Shown: positions 51,469 through 64,000 of the stretch, one piece after another
How the letters are laid out: each line of letters opens with the position of its first letter
Position numbering within the stretch: the first letter of the stretch is position 1
Assembly: GCA_963693365.1 (NCBI GenBank)
Contig: CAVNZM010000013.1
Location: 6,696,001-6,760,000, forward strand
Origin: Amoebidium appalachense
Lineage: Eukaryota > Ichthyosporea
Direction: 5' to 3'
Length of the DNA: 64,000 nucleotides
Made by a program: the position numbers and the translations under genes
The notes under the pieces: model-generated
What the model was told of the DNA's origin: nothing
Seen by the model: the letters and a program-made list of their open reading frames with translations, nothing else
Database searches by the model: none

Positions 51469-52424
51469 ATTGGCGTTTTATGGGCGCAAAAACCGCGCCC
51501 GAAAGAACAACTGAAAGGATAGTTGGGCGTTGTATTATTAGAAAACTAGTTTTTTTGTAAACCTTGCATGAAACGGAAGAAGTGCACAGTCAAGTGTTGT
51601 CAAGAGATGTCAACAAAAGGAAAGAAAGGGAAAGGACGAAAAAAAGGTCAGCTACACAACCACGCCCTTCACAAGAAAATGCGTCTAGTTTCTTCACCGC
51701 ACAAGAGCATTAGCGAGAAGAAATGTTGTGAGAAAGATGTAAACAGCCTGCGGTGACCTCGGGAAAAGCCGTGCTATCACAACGGTCAACGAAAGTGGGG
51801 TCTGTGTGTTTTGGGCAGAAAACAAAAAGGTGAGGGTGGGCATACGTCCAACGGACATTGGGGATCCATCACCCAATGATACGAAATTGCAGCCACTCAA
51901 AATGTTTTTCTTATTTTTAACTGTACATAAATTAATGAATGGTTTACTGCGTACTGTTGGTCGGATCTAAAGTTTAACGACGCTATCTGAGTAGTACATT
52001 AGATTGATCTCTAGTTTTGCAAATTCGAAATTCAGGGGGGCTTCCGGTGACGTAATTCGGGAAAACCGTTGCGTGGAAGCGAAACCGTGGATTTGAGCCG
52101 AAAAAACGTAATTTTTGGCTGGCCGCAAATGTTTTCCCGTCTGATTTCCGATTGGGGGGGCGGTTGGCGCCAAAAACAAACTAATATGAGTCTGTCGACA
52201 GCAAGCGGAAGCTCAGAAACAGAGCGAGAGCCTCAGGCGCGAGAGGGAGTGCGTGTGTGTGAGTAATGAGGGCGAGAGGGAGAGGGAGAGAAAGAGAGGG
52301 AGAGAGAGAGAGAGAGAGAGGAGAGAGGGAGAGAGGGAGAGGAAGGGAGGGAGGGAGAGGGGCCGCGGGGGGGAGAGCGGGGGAGAGTGTGTGTGAGAGA
52401 GTAAGTGTGAGTGAGTGAGTGGGG

Positions 52425-52456
<32 letters not shown>

Positions 52457-52496
52457 AGAGAGGAAGAGAGAGAAGAGAGGGAGGGGGGGGGGGGGG

Positions 52497-52582
<86 letters not shown>

Positions 52583-54025
52583 CTGAGAGAGAGAGAGCGA
52601 GAGAGAGAGAGTCTCGAAAGAAAAAGAATAAATTGAGAAGAGCTACGGGGAGGCGTGTGAGCAGGATGGGATTAACAAATATCCATGTTCATAAATGCTC
52701 TCTTTGACTTGAAAACTTTGTGACTATATATCAAGGCTGATGATAAAGTTGGCATACATGGACGCCTGACTCTGAGCGAAAGGTTGAAAAACATGACATA
52801 CAAAAGAGTAAGAAAACAGTAAAATGGCGATAGATTAATAAAAAGACATCGCAAAAAGAGGAATTGGCTGGGGGCCCCAGGACATGGGGAAATAGGGACA
52901 TATGGCATCTTGTCGTTAATTCACGAGACTGGAAGGGGGGGGGGGGGGGGATCATCGTTAGAACAAAGGGATTTGAGCAACCGGGAGGAGTAAAGTGCTG
53001 GGGCAACGGGATAGGGGGGGGGGGAGGGGGGGGGGGGAGGGGATTTGAAAAAGAGCCCATATGCCCGAGGACAAAAAGCGAGGGGAAATCAGGAATAGTA
53101 AACTGAAAATAGTCTATAGAAGGGGAGAAGTCACGGTGCGCTATTTTACTAGAATTGGAGGACATGTGCCTACCTACGGTTGTCACAATATATTTGCTTC
53201 ATTTGATGTCGTGATAAGAGTTTAACGGGCCAAAATGCTGTTTCCTTTCTGAGACTCTGTCTAGATTGGCCTCTCTGTCCTTATGTGTGCCGGTCTGTGT
53301 GTATTCACAACCCTTTGGGCGGGTAGAACGACTGCATGTGGGTTTCGTAGAACGACTGCATGTGGGTTTCGCCTGCAGTGCTTGGTGTTTCCCCGAGGGG
53401 GGAGGGGGGAGGGGGGGACTATTAACAGGTGAAAGGACGGTTAACGTAGGTCTCGTTATTATATGAATGGTTTAAGGGGCCCATAAATGGGTGTGCACAG
53501 CAGGCCCAGTGAAAATCTTCCCCCCCCCCCTCCCCCCCCCCCAAAAAAAAAAAAAAAGAAAAAGAAAAAGAAAGAAAAAAAGAAGAAAAAAAAGAAGAAT
53601 AATTGGCATCGGATGCAGCCTGCCTGATACTAATATAGTGATTGGATAGGCGACCCGGCTACGTGTGTGTTGAATAAATGAGTCATAATACCGTGATGAT
53701 GCATAACGCAATTGCAGTTGATTGCGTTGCCGGCGCCATATCACACATACAGTAGGTACATACACACGCACAGAGGCCGTGAGTGTTCGTACGCGTGCAG
53801 TGAGTGTTCGTACGCGTGCAGCTGCAGAGGATTCTGCATTTTGGGGAATTTTGGGGTGCACTGCTTAATTCAATAAAGGGGAAGGCTTGGGCCATGCTAT
53901 CCCGAGGGTGAATTGAGGGGAGAGCTCGAGAGGGTTGGGGTGAAGGGGGAGGGGGGGGGGATGTAGTCGGCTGCAAGTTGGTGTGAAAGATGGTCTGCTA
54001 TGTGTATGTGGTAATAAATGTGCGG

Positions 54026-54081
<56 letters not shown>

Positions 54082-54288
54082 CGTCTGTGCCTGTGTCTGT
54101 GTCTATGCTGTGCCTGTGTCTGTGTGCCTGCGTGTGCATGTGTGTGTGCGTGTTTCTCTTTTTTCTCTACTTTCGTTTGCTGTTCTTTTTTCTTCTTCTT
54201 TTCTCTTCTTTTTTTCCTGCCTTTTTTTATTTCTTCTTTTTTTTTTTTTTCTTTCTTTCTTTTTTTTTGGGGGGGGGGGGGGGGGGGG

Positions 54289-54338
<50 letters not shown>

Positions 54339-54393
54339 GCAGTGTGTCAAACTCGGTGTTTCCTTCGAAATAAGGGTGAACCGTGACCTCCCC

Positions 54394-54431
<38 letters not shown>

Positions 54432-54463
54432 ACCCCCCCACCCACCACCCACACACACACACA

Positions 54464-54516
<53 letters not shown>

Positions 54517-54770
54517 ACACACAAACACACAAACAAACACACACACATGACACGAAGAAAAAGGAAAGAAGGAAAGAGAAAAAGCTAGAAAAAATCCGTT
54601 CTAAGTAAAGGAAAACGAGAAGGAAGAACAAGGTAAAACAGAAAACATACAGACAAGTGCGCATGCACCCACACAGGGACACAGCGGCAAAGCCACTGGG
54701 TGACCACCACAACCACCACTTACTTGGGGGGGGGGGGGGGGGAGGGGGGGGGGGAAGGGGGGGAGGGGGG

Positions 54771-54810
<40 letters not shown>

Positions 54811-55489
54811 GGCTGCTACATCTGCTACATAAGGCATAGGTACATCAAGGGAGGCCAATAATTCCCCCCTCGAGCTTCCTCTCCCCCCTATCCCCCCTTC
54901 CCCTCCCTCGCCTTCCCTTCTCCCCCCCCCCCTCCCCCCCCCTCCCCTCCCCCCCCCCCACACACACACACACACACTTAACACATAAGAAAAAGTCCGG
55001 GATCATGATACAAAAAGACTGCGTCATATGGAGTCAGTGCTTCTGCTTCGTTGTGATCCAAAGTGCATATATGTACATACCCGTAAATCCTGACCCGTAT
55101 CTCGATAAGTGGCCCATTGCACTATGTTAGGTTGAATTTAGAATTTATAGAGTACTATAGCTACTCGGAGTTGTTGCAGCTCGTTGACACGCCACATCAA
55201 TGAGACCCAGTGGAATGGTTGTGAGTTCGGTAGATCTTCAACTGGGTCACGTGGGGGTTGTGTTTTGTGAACTTTGCGCGCGTGTGTGTTCATGTGCGTG
55301 TGTGCGCGTGTGTGTGTATGTGTCTGTGTCTGTCTGTGTGTGTGTGTGTGTGTGTGACGGTATGTGTGTGTCAGTCAGTGGGCGTGTGGGAGTATACTTG
55401 TGTGTGTGAGCACGTGTGCAGGTGTGTGTGTGTGTGTGTGTGACGTGTGCGTGTGTCTGTGTGTGTGTGTGCGTGTGTGTATGATGTGT

Positions 55490-55520
<31 letters not shown>

Positions 55521-55645
55521 GGGGAGGATCATGTGTGTCCGTGTACATGTGCCACGTGGGGGGGGGGGGAGGGGGGGAAGGCGGGGAGGAGGGTTTACTA
55601 GCGGGACTAACCGATACTCTGAGTTGAGTAGCCTAAATTGCATTG

Positions 55646-55682
<37 letters not shown>

Positions 55683-56049
55683 CTCCCCCATGCACCACCG
55701 TTTCCACATTGAAATACACAATAACACTTCGAATATGTACGTGTACACGCACACGCACACAGAAATGCACATGTGCTCAACACAGGTGAGCACACACACA
55801 CATATGCATGTGCGTGACATCCACGGGTTGTTAGTGAACTAAAAGTTACACTACTGGCCATGGCCACACACGCATGCACATACACAGGCAAACACATTGC
55901 ACACATGGCACACAGGTGTACAGACAAACACCACACACGCGCGGGTACGCTTGTGCGCACGAACACACACAGGTGCGTACACACAGGTTCGGCCACACAT
56001 ATTACGAAGAAGGGGGATCCGGGGGGGGGAGGAGGAAGGGAAGGGGGCT

Positions 56050-56087
<38 letters not shown>

Positions 56088-56847
56088 GGGGGGACCGAAG
56101 AATGCACACATATGAATGGTGGAATGGCGAAGAAGAAAGGAAGAAAAATGGAAAGTAAACACAAAAAGAAAAACAAAGCAAAATAATATACCACAGAACA
56201 ACTACACAGAAATAAAAACACACAAAAAAAGTAGGAATATCATTGAGTGCAGACCCCAATAGAAACGTGCGGGAATGGAACACTGGAACAGATGTAAAGT
56301 CCGTTATCTGTGGGCAGGGGTTTTTTATTTCTCCATAAAACCCGCGTTTCAAACATCAAAACCCGAATTTTCTATCATAGCACGTACTTGAATAGGCATC
56401 ACATGGTGAGACTGAGATGGGTGTTGATAGCAGGCCATAAATGCTAAACTCGACAGGTGAGATTTACATCATTATGTAAAACCTAGTGCCGAATATAAAA
56501 CTTCATAATTTACAATCGGCAACATGGGTGCCTAATACGACATTGTCAAAATGGGAGCTTAGGTGTAATGAGTCAGGAGCCTAGTAAATAAGATTGTTAT
56601 AAAGCATGTACAGAAGCACGGGTTATACGCTCTTAGCCGAAATATTCTATAGCTACGATAACAGTAACAACAGAAACGTATCCCAACCGCTTTAGCAATC
56701 AGGTTCCGCAGGGCTGATATTGGTATATGCACCTAACATATACATATTTGGTTAGTAAAACCTACGCAGGGTAAAATTCTTGACGGTTGGGCATTCAACC
56801 TCAAACGACATGTCACAACCATCCAAAAATGGAAACAGTTTCTATAT
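51469..56847. other. Long gene-free, low-complexity region
   Basis: No gene supported. Notable parts: GA-rich array 52260-52620; tandem pairs gtagaacgactgcatgtggg (53321, 53345) and gtgagtgttcgtacgcgtgc (53779, 53801); C-run plus A-rich 53520-53600; GT repeat 54025-54080; a T-run/G-run/C-run/CA-run series 54235-54560; G-run plus T-run 54725-54810; GT-rich 55270-55505; C-run 55650-55680; CA-rich 55860-55990; G-run 56055-56085. Unique AT-rich DNA at 56190-56800 is probably the 3' flank of MCMBP. Confidence 0.5.
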
Positions 56848-57908
56848 TTAGGCACGAGAGTTGCGTTGGGCCTCCATCCTCTTCGTCTCGGCCCACAAGT
56901 CCAAGTCCAGATGTGTCTTCCCATGGCTGACCGTCAGATACCTAAAAAGGAAGGCGTGGGGCAGATAGTAAGTAAAAATTAAGAATAAGAGCCCCCCTCC
57001 CCCTCACCCCTGCCTCCACCAGCACACAACATACTCCTGGATGCATACACAATAGACACAAAAGAGCTGTGAACTGTTCATGCATGCAAGTATCCCCCCC
57101 CCCCCTCCACCCCTCCTGCTCACCACACATCCAAACATACACAAACCTAGACACGTATCAAGTGCCCCCCCCCCCCCCCCCCCCCCCCCCTTCTTCCCCA
57201 TCTTTCCAATTTCACACTCTTACATAACCAACCACCCGCCTTCATCCCCCCCCCCCCCCCCCCCCCCCTCGGGGAAAAAAAAAAAAAAACACACACACAA
57301 ACAATAAACCACACACATCTAGACATATCCATCCCCCTCCCCCCCCCCCCCTCCCCCGCCAACATCACACACACACATCCGCACTCTCACAAATACACAC
57401 CTCCACAACCATGCCTGCATTCGTGTATTCATCTCCACACACACACACACATATGCGTGCATGGACGCACGCACGCGTGCACGCACACACACACACACAC
57501 ACACACGTACACAGATACGCACGCACCCCCCCCCCCCCCTCCCCACCTCCTCCCCCCCCCCTCCCCACTCCCCTCCCCCCCCCCCCCCCCCCCCCCCCCC
57601 CACCACCACTACCACCCCCCCACCAACCCACCCACCCACCCACCCACCCACCCATCCACCCTCCCCCCCCCCCCCCCCCCCCCCCCCCCCAACACACACA
57701 CACCCCACACAAACATACCTTGCCAGGGTCAGCATGTTGCCAAGTACGTCACTAGTCATTGCCGTTGGGTTTTCCTTCCGCATCACCACATAATCTTCCG
57801 TTAACGCCTGAGAACAGAGAAGGAGGGGGGGAGGGGGGAGGGGAGGGGGGGGGGGGGTAAAATGTGTGAAAGAGTACAGAGAACTCACTCATGATGGACG
57901 GATTCTTT

Positions 57909-57939
<31 letters not shown>

Positions 57940-58590
57940 GGGGTTGGAGGAGGGGCAAGGGGGGCTTCCCAGCATTTGCAATTGTATAATACACAAATCG
58001 AAAAAAACCAAGGTACAAGAAGCAATTGACAACCAACCGCGCATACACGTGCAAATAAAATAGAAACTCAAACATTATTTCGAAAGGGGAACGGCGGCAG
58101 GAGGGCAGGCGGGAGGGAGGAAAACAGGATAAAATGGTGGACTGGGATAGGGGCCAAAGGTTTGTGTAGGGGGGGTGCCGGTGGGGTGGGGAATTAAGGG
58201 TAGAGAGCCAAGGGGGTGGCACTCTGGGCCTCCGGGGAAGGGGGGGTTGAACGGGACGGGAAGGGGGAGGGAGGCAGGGGGAGGGGGGAAGGGAGGGGGG
58301 AGGGGGGGGGGGGGGGAGGGGTGGGGGGGGATGGGGCAATTACACACCTTTTGCACCTGTTCGTTCAGCTCAAATGTGGTGGCACGGGCCATGGCAATAT
58401 ATGCCCTCAGCACGGCAAGTTCCGATTGGCTGATATTGGCCAATAGTGAACCAGAGGTGTATCCGGCAACTGATTGGATCTTGATTGATGTGTCGCACTG
58501 CAAGGGCATGTGTGTGGTGGGTGGGTTGTGAGGAGGTGTTGAAGATTAGACGACGGGGAGGATTGTGAGTGTGTGTGTGAGTGTGTGAGT

Positions 58591-58639
<49 letters not shown>

Positions 58640-59268
58640 CGTGGGAGAGGGGAGGGGGGAGGGGACAGGCCGGGGGGAGGGGGGAGGGGGGGGAGGGAGA
58701 GAGAGGCAGAGGGGAGGAAATCAATAGAGAGAGACAGAGGGAGAAAGGGGGAGGGGGGGAGGGGGACGGGGAGACAGAGAAACAGAACGGGGAAGGGGGG
58801 GAAGGGGGGGGGGGGGGGGGAGGGGAGGGGCGCAAGGAGAGAGGGGGGGGAGGGGGTGGGGGGAGGCGGAGGAGGGTGTTTGCATGTGGAGGGTACGTAT
58901 GTGTGTGTGCCATTATGTGCATCTGTGTGTGCTTGTGTGAAAGTCGATGGGAGGGGGAAAGCGAGGGAAAGGGAGAACGAGGTGTGTGTGTGTGTGCATG
59001 TGTGTGTGTGGGACGGGGAGGAGGGCAGTAGGGTGGGAGGGTGAAGGGGTGGGTGGATGTGGGGAGATGGGGGGGGGGGGGGAGGAAGGGGGGTTTTGAA
59101 GAGGGAAGGGGGGGGGGTTCTCATGCACACAGTACCTTGATCATGCTCTTAGCGTGACTGCACACCAGCACCATCAGATCTGTGTCGAAGTCCTTCTGGT
59201 AGAAGGGAAAGGAGTAGACTACGGTCTGGGCAGTAACAAGACGCTGCAACGCCTGAAGATTGGTTACG

Positions 59269-59340
<72 letters not shown>

Positions 59341-59522
59341 GGGCGGGGGGAGGGGATGGTTGAGGCCTTAGGTGTGTGTATGTGTTTGTGGGGGGCGGGA
59401 AGGGGGGAGGGAGAGGGGATGTATGCATGTGAAGGAGGCACATGTAGAAGTAGAGAAAACTGAGAAGGCGGGAAAGAAAAAATTGGAAAACACACACGCA
59501 CACGCACACGCACACGCACACG

Positions 59523-59556
<34 letters not shown>

Positions 59557-60240
59557 AGCACTAAAACAAACAAAACCAAAAAGAAAAACGAAAAGGCTCA
59601 GAGGGGGTGTAAGTAGGCCGAGAGGAAGCGGGTATGGGAAGGCAGTCTGGGAGGAGGTGGGAACGCGCCGGAGGGAGCAATGTGTATGTATGTGTACACA
59701 GTATTCTTTGTGTGCAAGTGCGTCGATTGTACGTGGATGTTGTGTGCGTGCGGTTATATACGTTGGCCGTGTGTATTGACATGCACCCGTGTTGACTGTC
59801 TTTGTGGCAGTGACGGTGATGGCGGTGTTGGTGGTGATGGTGGTGATGGTGGTGAGCGTGTGTGCGTGTGCGCGCGCATGTGTGCACGTGTAAGTGTGTG
59901 TGCACACGCACGTGTGTGAATGTGTGTAGTTGTTGTATTTATTGTTGTTGGGGAGGAAGGGGGGGGGGGGGGGGGGGAGTGTACCTGTGGCCTGCAGCTG
60001 ACCTGGCTGGAGGGCAATTTCGTCCAATAGGAGACTCGTGTGATCCGTCAGGAGGAGCTGCCCGGGCACAAGCCGCAGCGTGTTCTCATCTGCACCAATC
60101 AAATGCGGGTTAGACTAGCCTTATAAGGCTATGTGGAATGATTCATGAAATGGTGACCGAGACATCACGAAGGCGATGAAGTTGTTTCGAATGCTTTTGG
60201 GACATGGTGCGGGTATAGAGGGAGTAGCTCGGAGGGAAAA

Positions 60241-60304
<64 letters not shown>

Positions 60305-60471
60305 GGCAGGCAGGAAACGAAAAGGGAGGGAGAGGGGTTTAAGAGTACGAAATACACATGACGCAGAACTATCTCAGGAAAGACCCCAGGTCATTTACAG
60401 TGCCCAAGGGGACGCGGATGGGAGAGTCGGAGGGAGGGCGAGGTGGGGAGGTGGGGGCCGGGTGGGTTGGT

Positions 60472-60532
<61 letters not shown>

Positions 60533-60861
60533 GGGGGGGGGGGGGGCCTCTGGGGGAGGGGGGGGGGGGGGGGGAGGGGGGAGGGATACCCTGTGACGGG
60601 GAGAACGGAGCAGCGTTGAGGTTTGAGAGGGAGAGGGGGATGGTGACGTGTTTGGGCACCAGAGCAGACAGGGTGGCGGTGAGACGGTCCACTACCTCCT
60701 TGTCGCAGCCAATCAGATTCATCGAAAGCTTACCAACTTTGGCACCGTTCAGGGGTGCGTAGCTGCGTGGATGGAACAGGGAGATTGTTAGTGACCGTTT
60801 TCCTTTATCATTGGTAGTTTAAGATGGAGCTTTTTTTTTTTTTTTTTTTTTTTTTTTGGTG

Positions 60862-60893
<32 letters not shown>

Positions 60894-61365
60894 TGGTGGT
60901 GGTGTGTGTGTGTGTGGAGGGGGGGGGGAAGGGGGGGGGGGGGGGGGGGGGGGGGAGGACTTACATGTAGGAGAGGAGGTGGAGGAGGACATAGTTGGCT
61001 GCAAGCCCGTCCCCGTGCATACAGTCTGGGGGGGGGGGGGGGGGGGGATTAGAATGTGTATACAATACCATTCCAGGATACACAACCAAAAAGCTGTGCT
61101 GTGCTGGATAGAGGGAAGGTGTGTGTGTGTGTGTTGGGGGGAGGGGGAGGAGGGGGGGGAAGGAGCGGGGTATCATGGATGAATGGTGGCATGAAGAGGG
61201 AGAGGCGAGGGTGTGTGTGTGTGTGTTTGGGAGAGGCGAGAAGGTGGAGAAGGCAGGGGGGGGGGGGGGGGGTTTACATGTGTTGCACGGTACACACACG
61301 CACACACGCACACATGCACACACACACACAAGCACGCACGCATGCAAGCCCGCACGCACAACACC

Positions 61366-61413
<48 letters not shown>

Positions 61414-62252
61414 CACCTGCCAGCAGTGCCACTATGCGCTTTCTCAACTCCTCAGGCTGTGCCTTCACCGCCTCTGTCACTGTTGGCCCCATCCATCATC
61501 AGTGCCCAAAACCCGCCTCTGCCCGTCCATGTCGACCCCTTCATATCTATCTGTTTTGCTCTAAGGTGTCCTGTATGTGCACGTGCAAGGGTGTACGATT
61601 GCACGTGCGCAAGTGCTTGTGTTGGTATGCTTGTGTGCACATGCATCTGTGTTCACGTGTCTAACACGTATTTGTAAACACGTGCTCTGTATATTCACGC
61701 GTTTTGTGTATGCACGTGTATGTGTGTTCATGTGTTTTGTGTAATGCACGTGTATGTGTGTTCATGTGTTTTGTGTAATGCACTTGTATGTGTGTTTGTG
61801 CTTTGTGTATGATGTATGTGTGTTCAAGTGTTTTGTGTGTGCACGTATGTGTGTGTTCATATGTTTTGTGTATGCGCGTGTTAAGCACGTGTTCATTTTC
61901 ACGCACCATCTGCCGGCACGTGCGTTGGTTTGAGGCTGTCGACTGGGCGCATGGCCAGACAGTGCACTCGGGGCACGGCAGCAGACGGGGGCTGGCTGGC
62001 TGTCTCGACATCACTCTCCCTGATAATTGCCCAATGAGACGATTGTGTTTTTTTGTTAAACCAAGCAGATGTGGCCTGTATCATGACTCTATAGTGGATC
62101 AAAAAAGAAATACGAGCAGCTCTGCCTGATAATTGCCTAACCAGATGATTGTGTTCATGTTATGCCTATATTATAATTAGCATGGGTTGGTTGTAATCAT
62201 GATTTCGGTGTGGGCACCGCCACTTGCCCGATCACTTATCATCACATGAGGC

Positions 62253-62323
<71 letters not shown>

Positions 62324-62430
62324 TGGCACGCGTGCGCGCATACGGGCCTTGCTTACATGTGTGCATGTTGTCGTGGTAGTGGGAGAGGGGGACGTGGGGT
62401 GGGGTGAGGTGGGGGTTTGAACGGGGGGTT

Positions 62431-62465
<35 letters not shown>

Positions 62466-62565
62466 AGAAAGGGGGGGGGGGGGGGGGGGGGGGGGAGATG
62501 GGAGGAATGATGAACGGTACAAAAAGTGGAAAGACGTGGGAGCAAACTGGTAGAGTGGAGTACAA

Positions 62566-62597
<32 letters not shown>

Positions 62598-63013
62598 ACA
62601 CATACACAAAGTACGTAGACGTATCAAGCACACCCACCACCTCCACAATCGATGCCAATTTCAGCCCCTCCTCCTTCCCATACACTTTAAGCACGCATGC
62701 CCTCTCTGCCTCTCTGTAGTTTAACCCTGCACCTTCCCCATCTCTGGTATGCCGTGTTTTCTTTAACGCGGCGGCGGCGGCGGCGACATCACCCGAGTCG
62801 ACGTCCATGTTTGTGTCTTCGTCTTCCTGATTGGATAGAAATCATGGGGTCAGTTTACATTAACGACGGATGTGGTGAATTGTCATGTTGTCGACCTGTG
62901 TGTTTGTGTCTGTATTTTCTTTGGGGGGGGAGGGATCGGGGGGGGGGGGGGGGGGGGGGGGGAACATGAGGGCTAGGAGCTGTCCCAAAAAGGGTGTGTA
63001 TGTGTGTGTGTGG

Positions 63014-63099
<86 letters not shown>

Positions 63100-63137
63100 T
63101 GTGTGCTCTCGCGAGCGTGTCATACCAGAGTGTGAGC

Positions 63138-63171
<34 letters not shown>

Positions 63172-63936
63172 CGATGTGAGTGCGTCCGCACGTGTGCGAG
63201 TGTGTGTGTGTGTGTGTGGAGAGAGAGAGAGGGGGGGGGGGGGGGGGCACGGAGGTTGGAGGGGAGAGGAGCTGGGGGGGGAAGGGGGGAGGGGGGGAGG
63301 GGGGGAAAGGGAGAGAGGGGGGAGGGAGGGGGGGCAACCTCATCCAAAGGCCGTTTTGGACGGTCTTCATTCATTTCATTGTCAGCCTGCTGAATGGGGG
63401 TGGGTGTAGGGAGAGTCTCCGTAGTTGGGTACATCCAGCGAGCCTCCCCCGGCACGGGGACGAGATAGTAGACTGACCGCTCGGCATAGGTGTTTCCGGG
63501 CGCATTCATGTCAAAATCCTCACCGGGCTGGTTGAAACACTGGATATGTTAGAGATATATAAAGCGAAATTTCATGAATTTTTACCATTGCACACGGACG
63601 ATATAGTAGATTGCGCGGAAAATGTAGGGATTTCCGAATGTGTACTTATCAAGATTCTCATCCAACCAATTGGTAACTGGATATACAAACACGTGAGCGC
63701 ACCAAAGAGAGGGGGGGAAAAGGGAGGTGAATGCAGTGAGAAGGAGATGGAGGTGGCGTCTGGCAGAGGTGGGGGGGGGGGGGGGGGTTGGGGGTGGGGA
63801 AGGGGTGAGGGGGGGGGGGGGGGGGGGGGGGGGGCTGGGGCGGGAGGGGGGAGTAGGGGGAAGAAGGGTGGGGAGGGATTATAACGGATGGAGGAGATTG
63901 GCCATTTTTCATTTTCTTCTTATAAATCTCTTTTTT

Positions 63937-63971
<35 letters not shown>

Positions 63972-64000
63972 GGGGGTGGCTACCATCATCTCAAATCCAT
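56848..64000 (-). CDS. MCMBP: MCM-binding protein (MCMBP/ETG1), 3' part, 12 exons visible
   Basis: MCMBP binds MCM complexes and helps unload or assemble them in S phase. Exons in gene order: 63984-64000 (open), 63339-63539, 62615-62826, 61907-62019, 61417-61479, 60965-61025, 60590-60762, 59985-60089, 59136-59269, 58348-58497, 57719-57807, 56848-56941; all phases fit. The order of conserved blocks follows the family: [108 protein letters not shown], and the MCM-like end [20 protein letters not shown] with [18 protein letters not shown]. Several exons are tiny (61, 63 nt) between kilobase low-complexity introns. The 5' end lies beyond the window. Confidence 0.92.
56942..57718 (-). repeat. Last intron of MCMBP: C-runs and CA repeats on the plus strand
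   Basis: Runs of C at 57090, 57168-57190, 57247-57268, 57525-57600 and 57661-57690 on the plus strand, i.e. G-runs in the transcript. Most other introns of the minus-strand genes here carry mainly G on the plus strand, so this intron is opposite. Such sequence could form G-quadruplexes in the RNA. Confidence 0.7.
59270..59984 (-). repeat. MCMBP intron with GT microsatellite
   Basis: A GT run of about 70 bp starts three bases from the splice acceptor (59272-59338), so in the transcript it forms a CA-rich tract directly before the CAG. A CA/CG run (59490-59550) and a G-run (59957-59977) follow towards the donor. Confidence 0.75.
60235..60305. repeat. Long G-run in an MCMBP intron
   Basis: About 60 uninterrupted G on the plus strand (C in the transcript). 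A second compound run follows at 60487-60585. Lengths of such runs are unreliable in any assembly. Confidence 0.85.

Noticed and set aside
51568-51756. 62-codon Lys-rich plus-strand frame
   Set aside because: Short, A-rich upstream region of the zinc-finger gene, no support beyond being open.

Overview
The window is nuclear DNA from a eukaryote, most likely a protist or a fungus-like organism. Four intron-containing genes were rebuilt exon by exon, and their splice phases agree: a JmjC-domain demethylase (+, 3108-8311), argininosuccinate synthase (-, 34199-38383), a long C2H2 zinc-finger protein (-, 46436-51468) and the MCM-binding protein MCMBP (-, 56848 to beyond the right edge). Their introns are packed with poly-G/poly-C runs, GT/CA microsatellites and minisatellites. 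I cannot name the species.

Between about 9.5 and 31.5 kb the character changes. Genes become short, dense and single-exon, often with a TATA box 60-100 bp upstream of the ATG. Their content looks like a decayed large-DNA-virus insertion mixed with mobile elements. It holds two complete superfamily 3 helicases of the DUF5906/D5 type plus a truncated third copy. A PD-(D/E)XK-type nuclease appears to share the helicases' C-terminal domain. There are three small C2H2 zinc-finger proteins, a broken gene resembling giant-virus Bro/MSV199-type proteins, a Fic protein next to a patatin-like lipase, two small membrane proteins, several coiled-coil proteins, an IS607-type serine recombinase with an internal stop, and the 5' end of an LTR retrotransposon. 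No capsid, packaging ATPase or polymerase was recognised, so viral origin is an inference from gene content. A 500-base run of N (14213-14712) interrupts this region.

Layout: 1-934, coiled-coil gene (-, open at the left edge). 1.0-1.6 kb, an upstream block duplicated at 27.2-27.5 kb. 2.3-3.1 kb, CA-rich minisatellite. 3.1-8.3 kb, JmjC gene. 8.3-9.1 kb, minisatellite. 9.5-31 kb, virus-like island. 31.1-32.3 kb, inverted repeats ending in a 384-bp near-perfect palindrome. 34.2-38.4 kb, argininosuccinate synthase. 42.9-45.0 kb, a DNA transposon remnant with 30-bp terminal inverted repeats. 46.4-51.5 kb, zinc-finger gene. 56.8-64 kb, MCMBP. The rest is low-complexity sequence.

Several reading frames break exactly at C or G homopolymers. 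This may be true decay, or base-calling error in an assembly rich in very long homopolymers.
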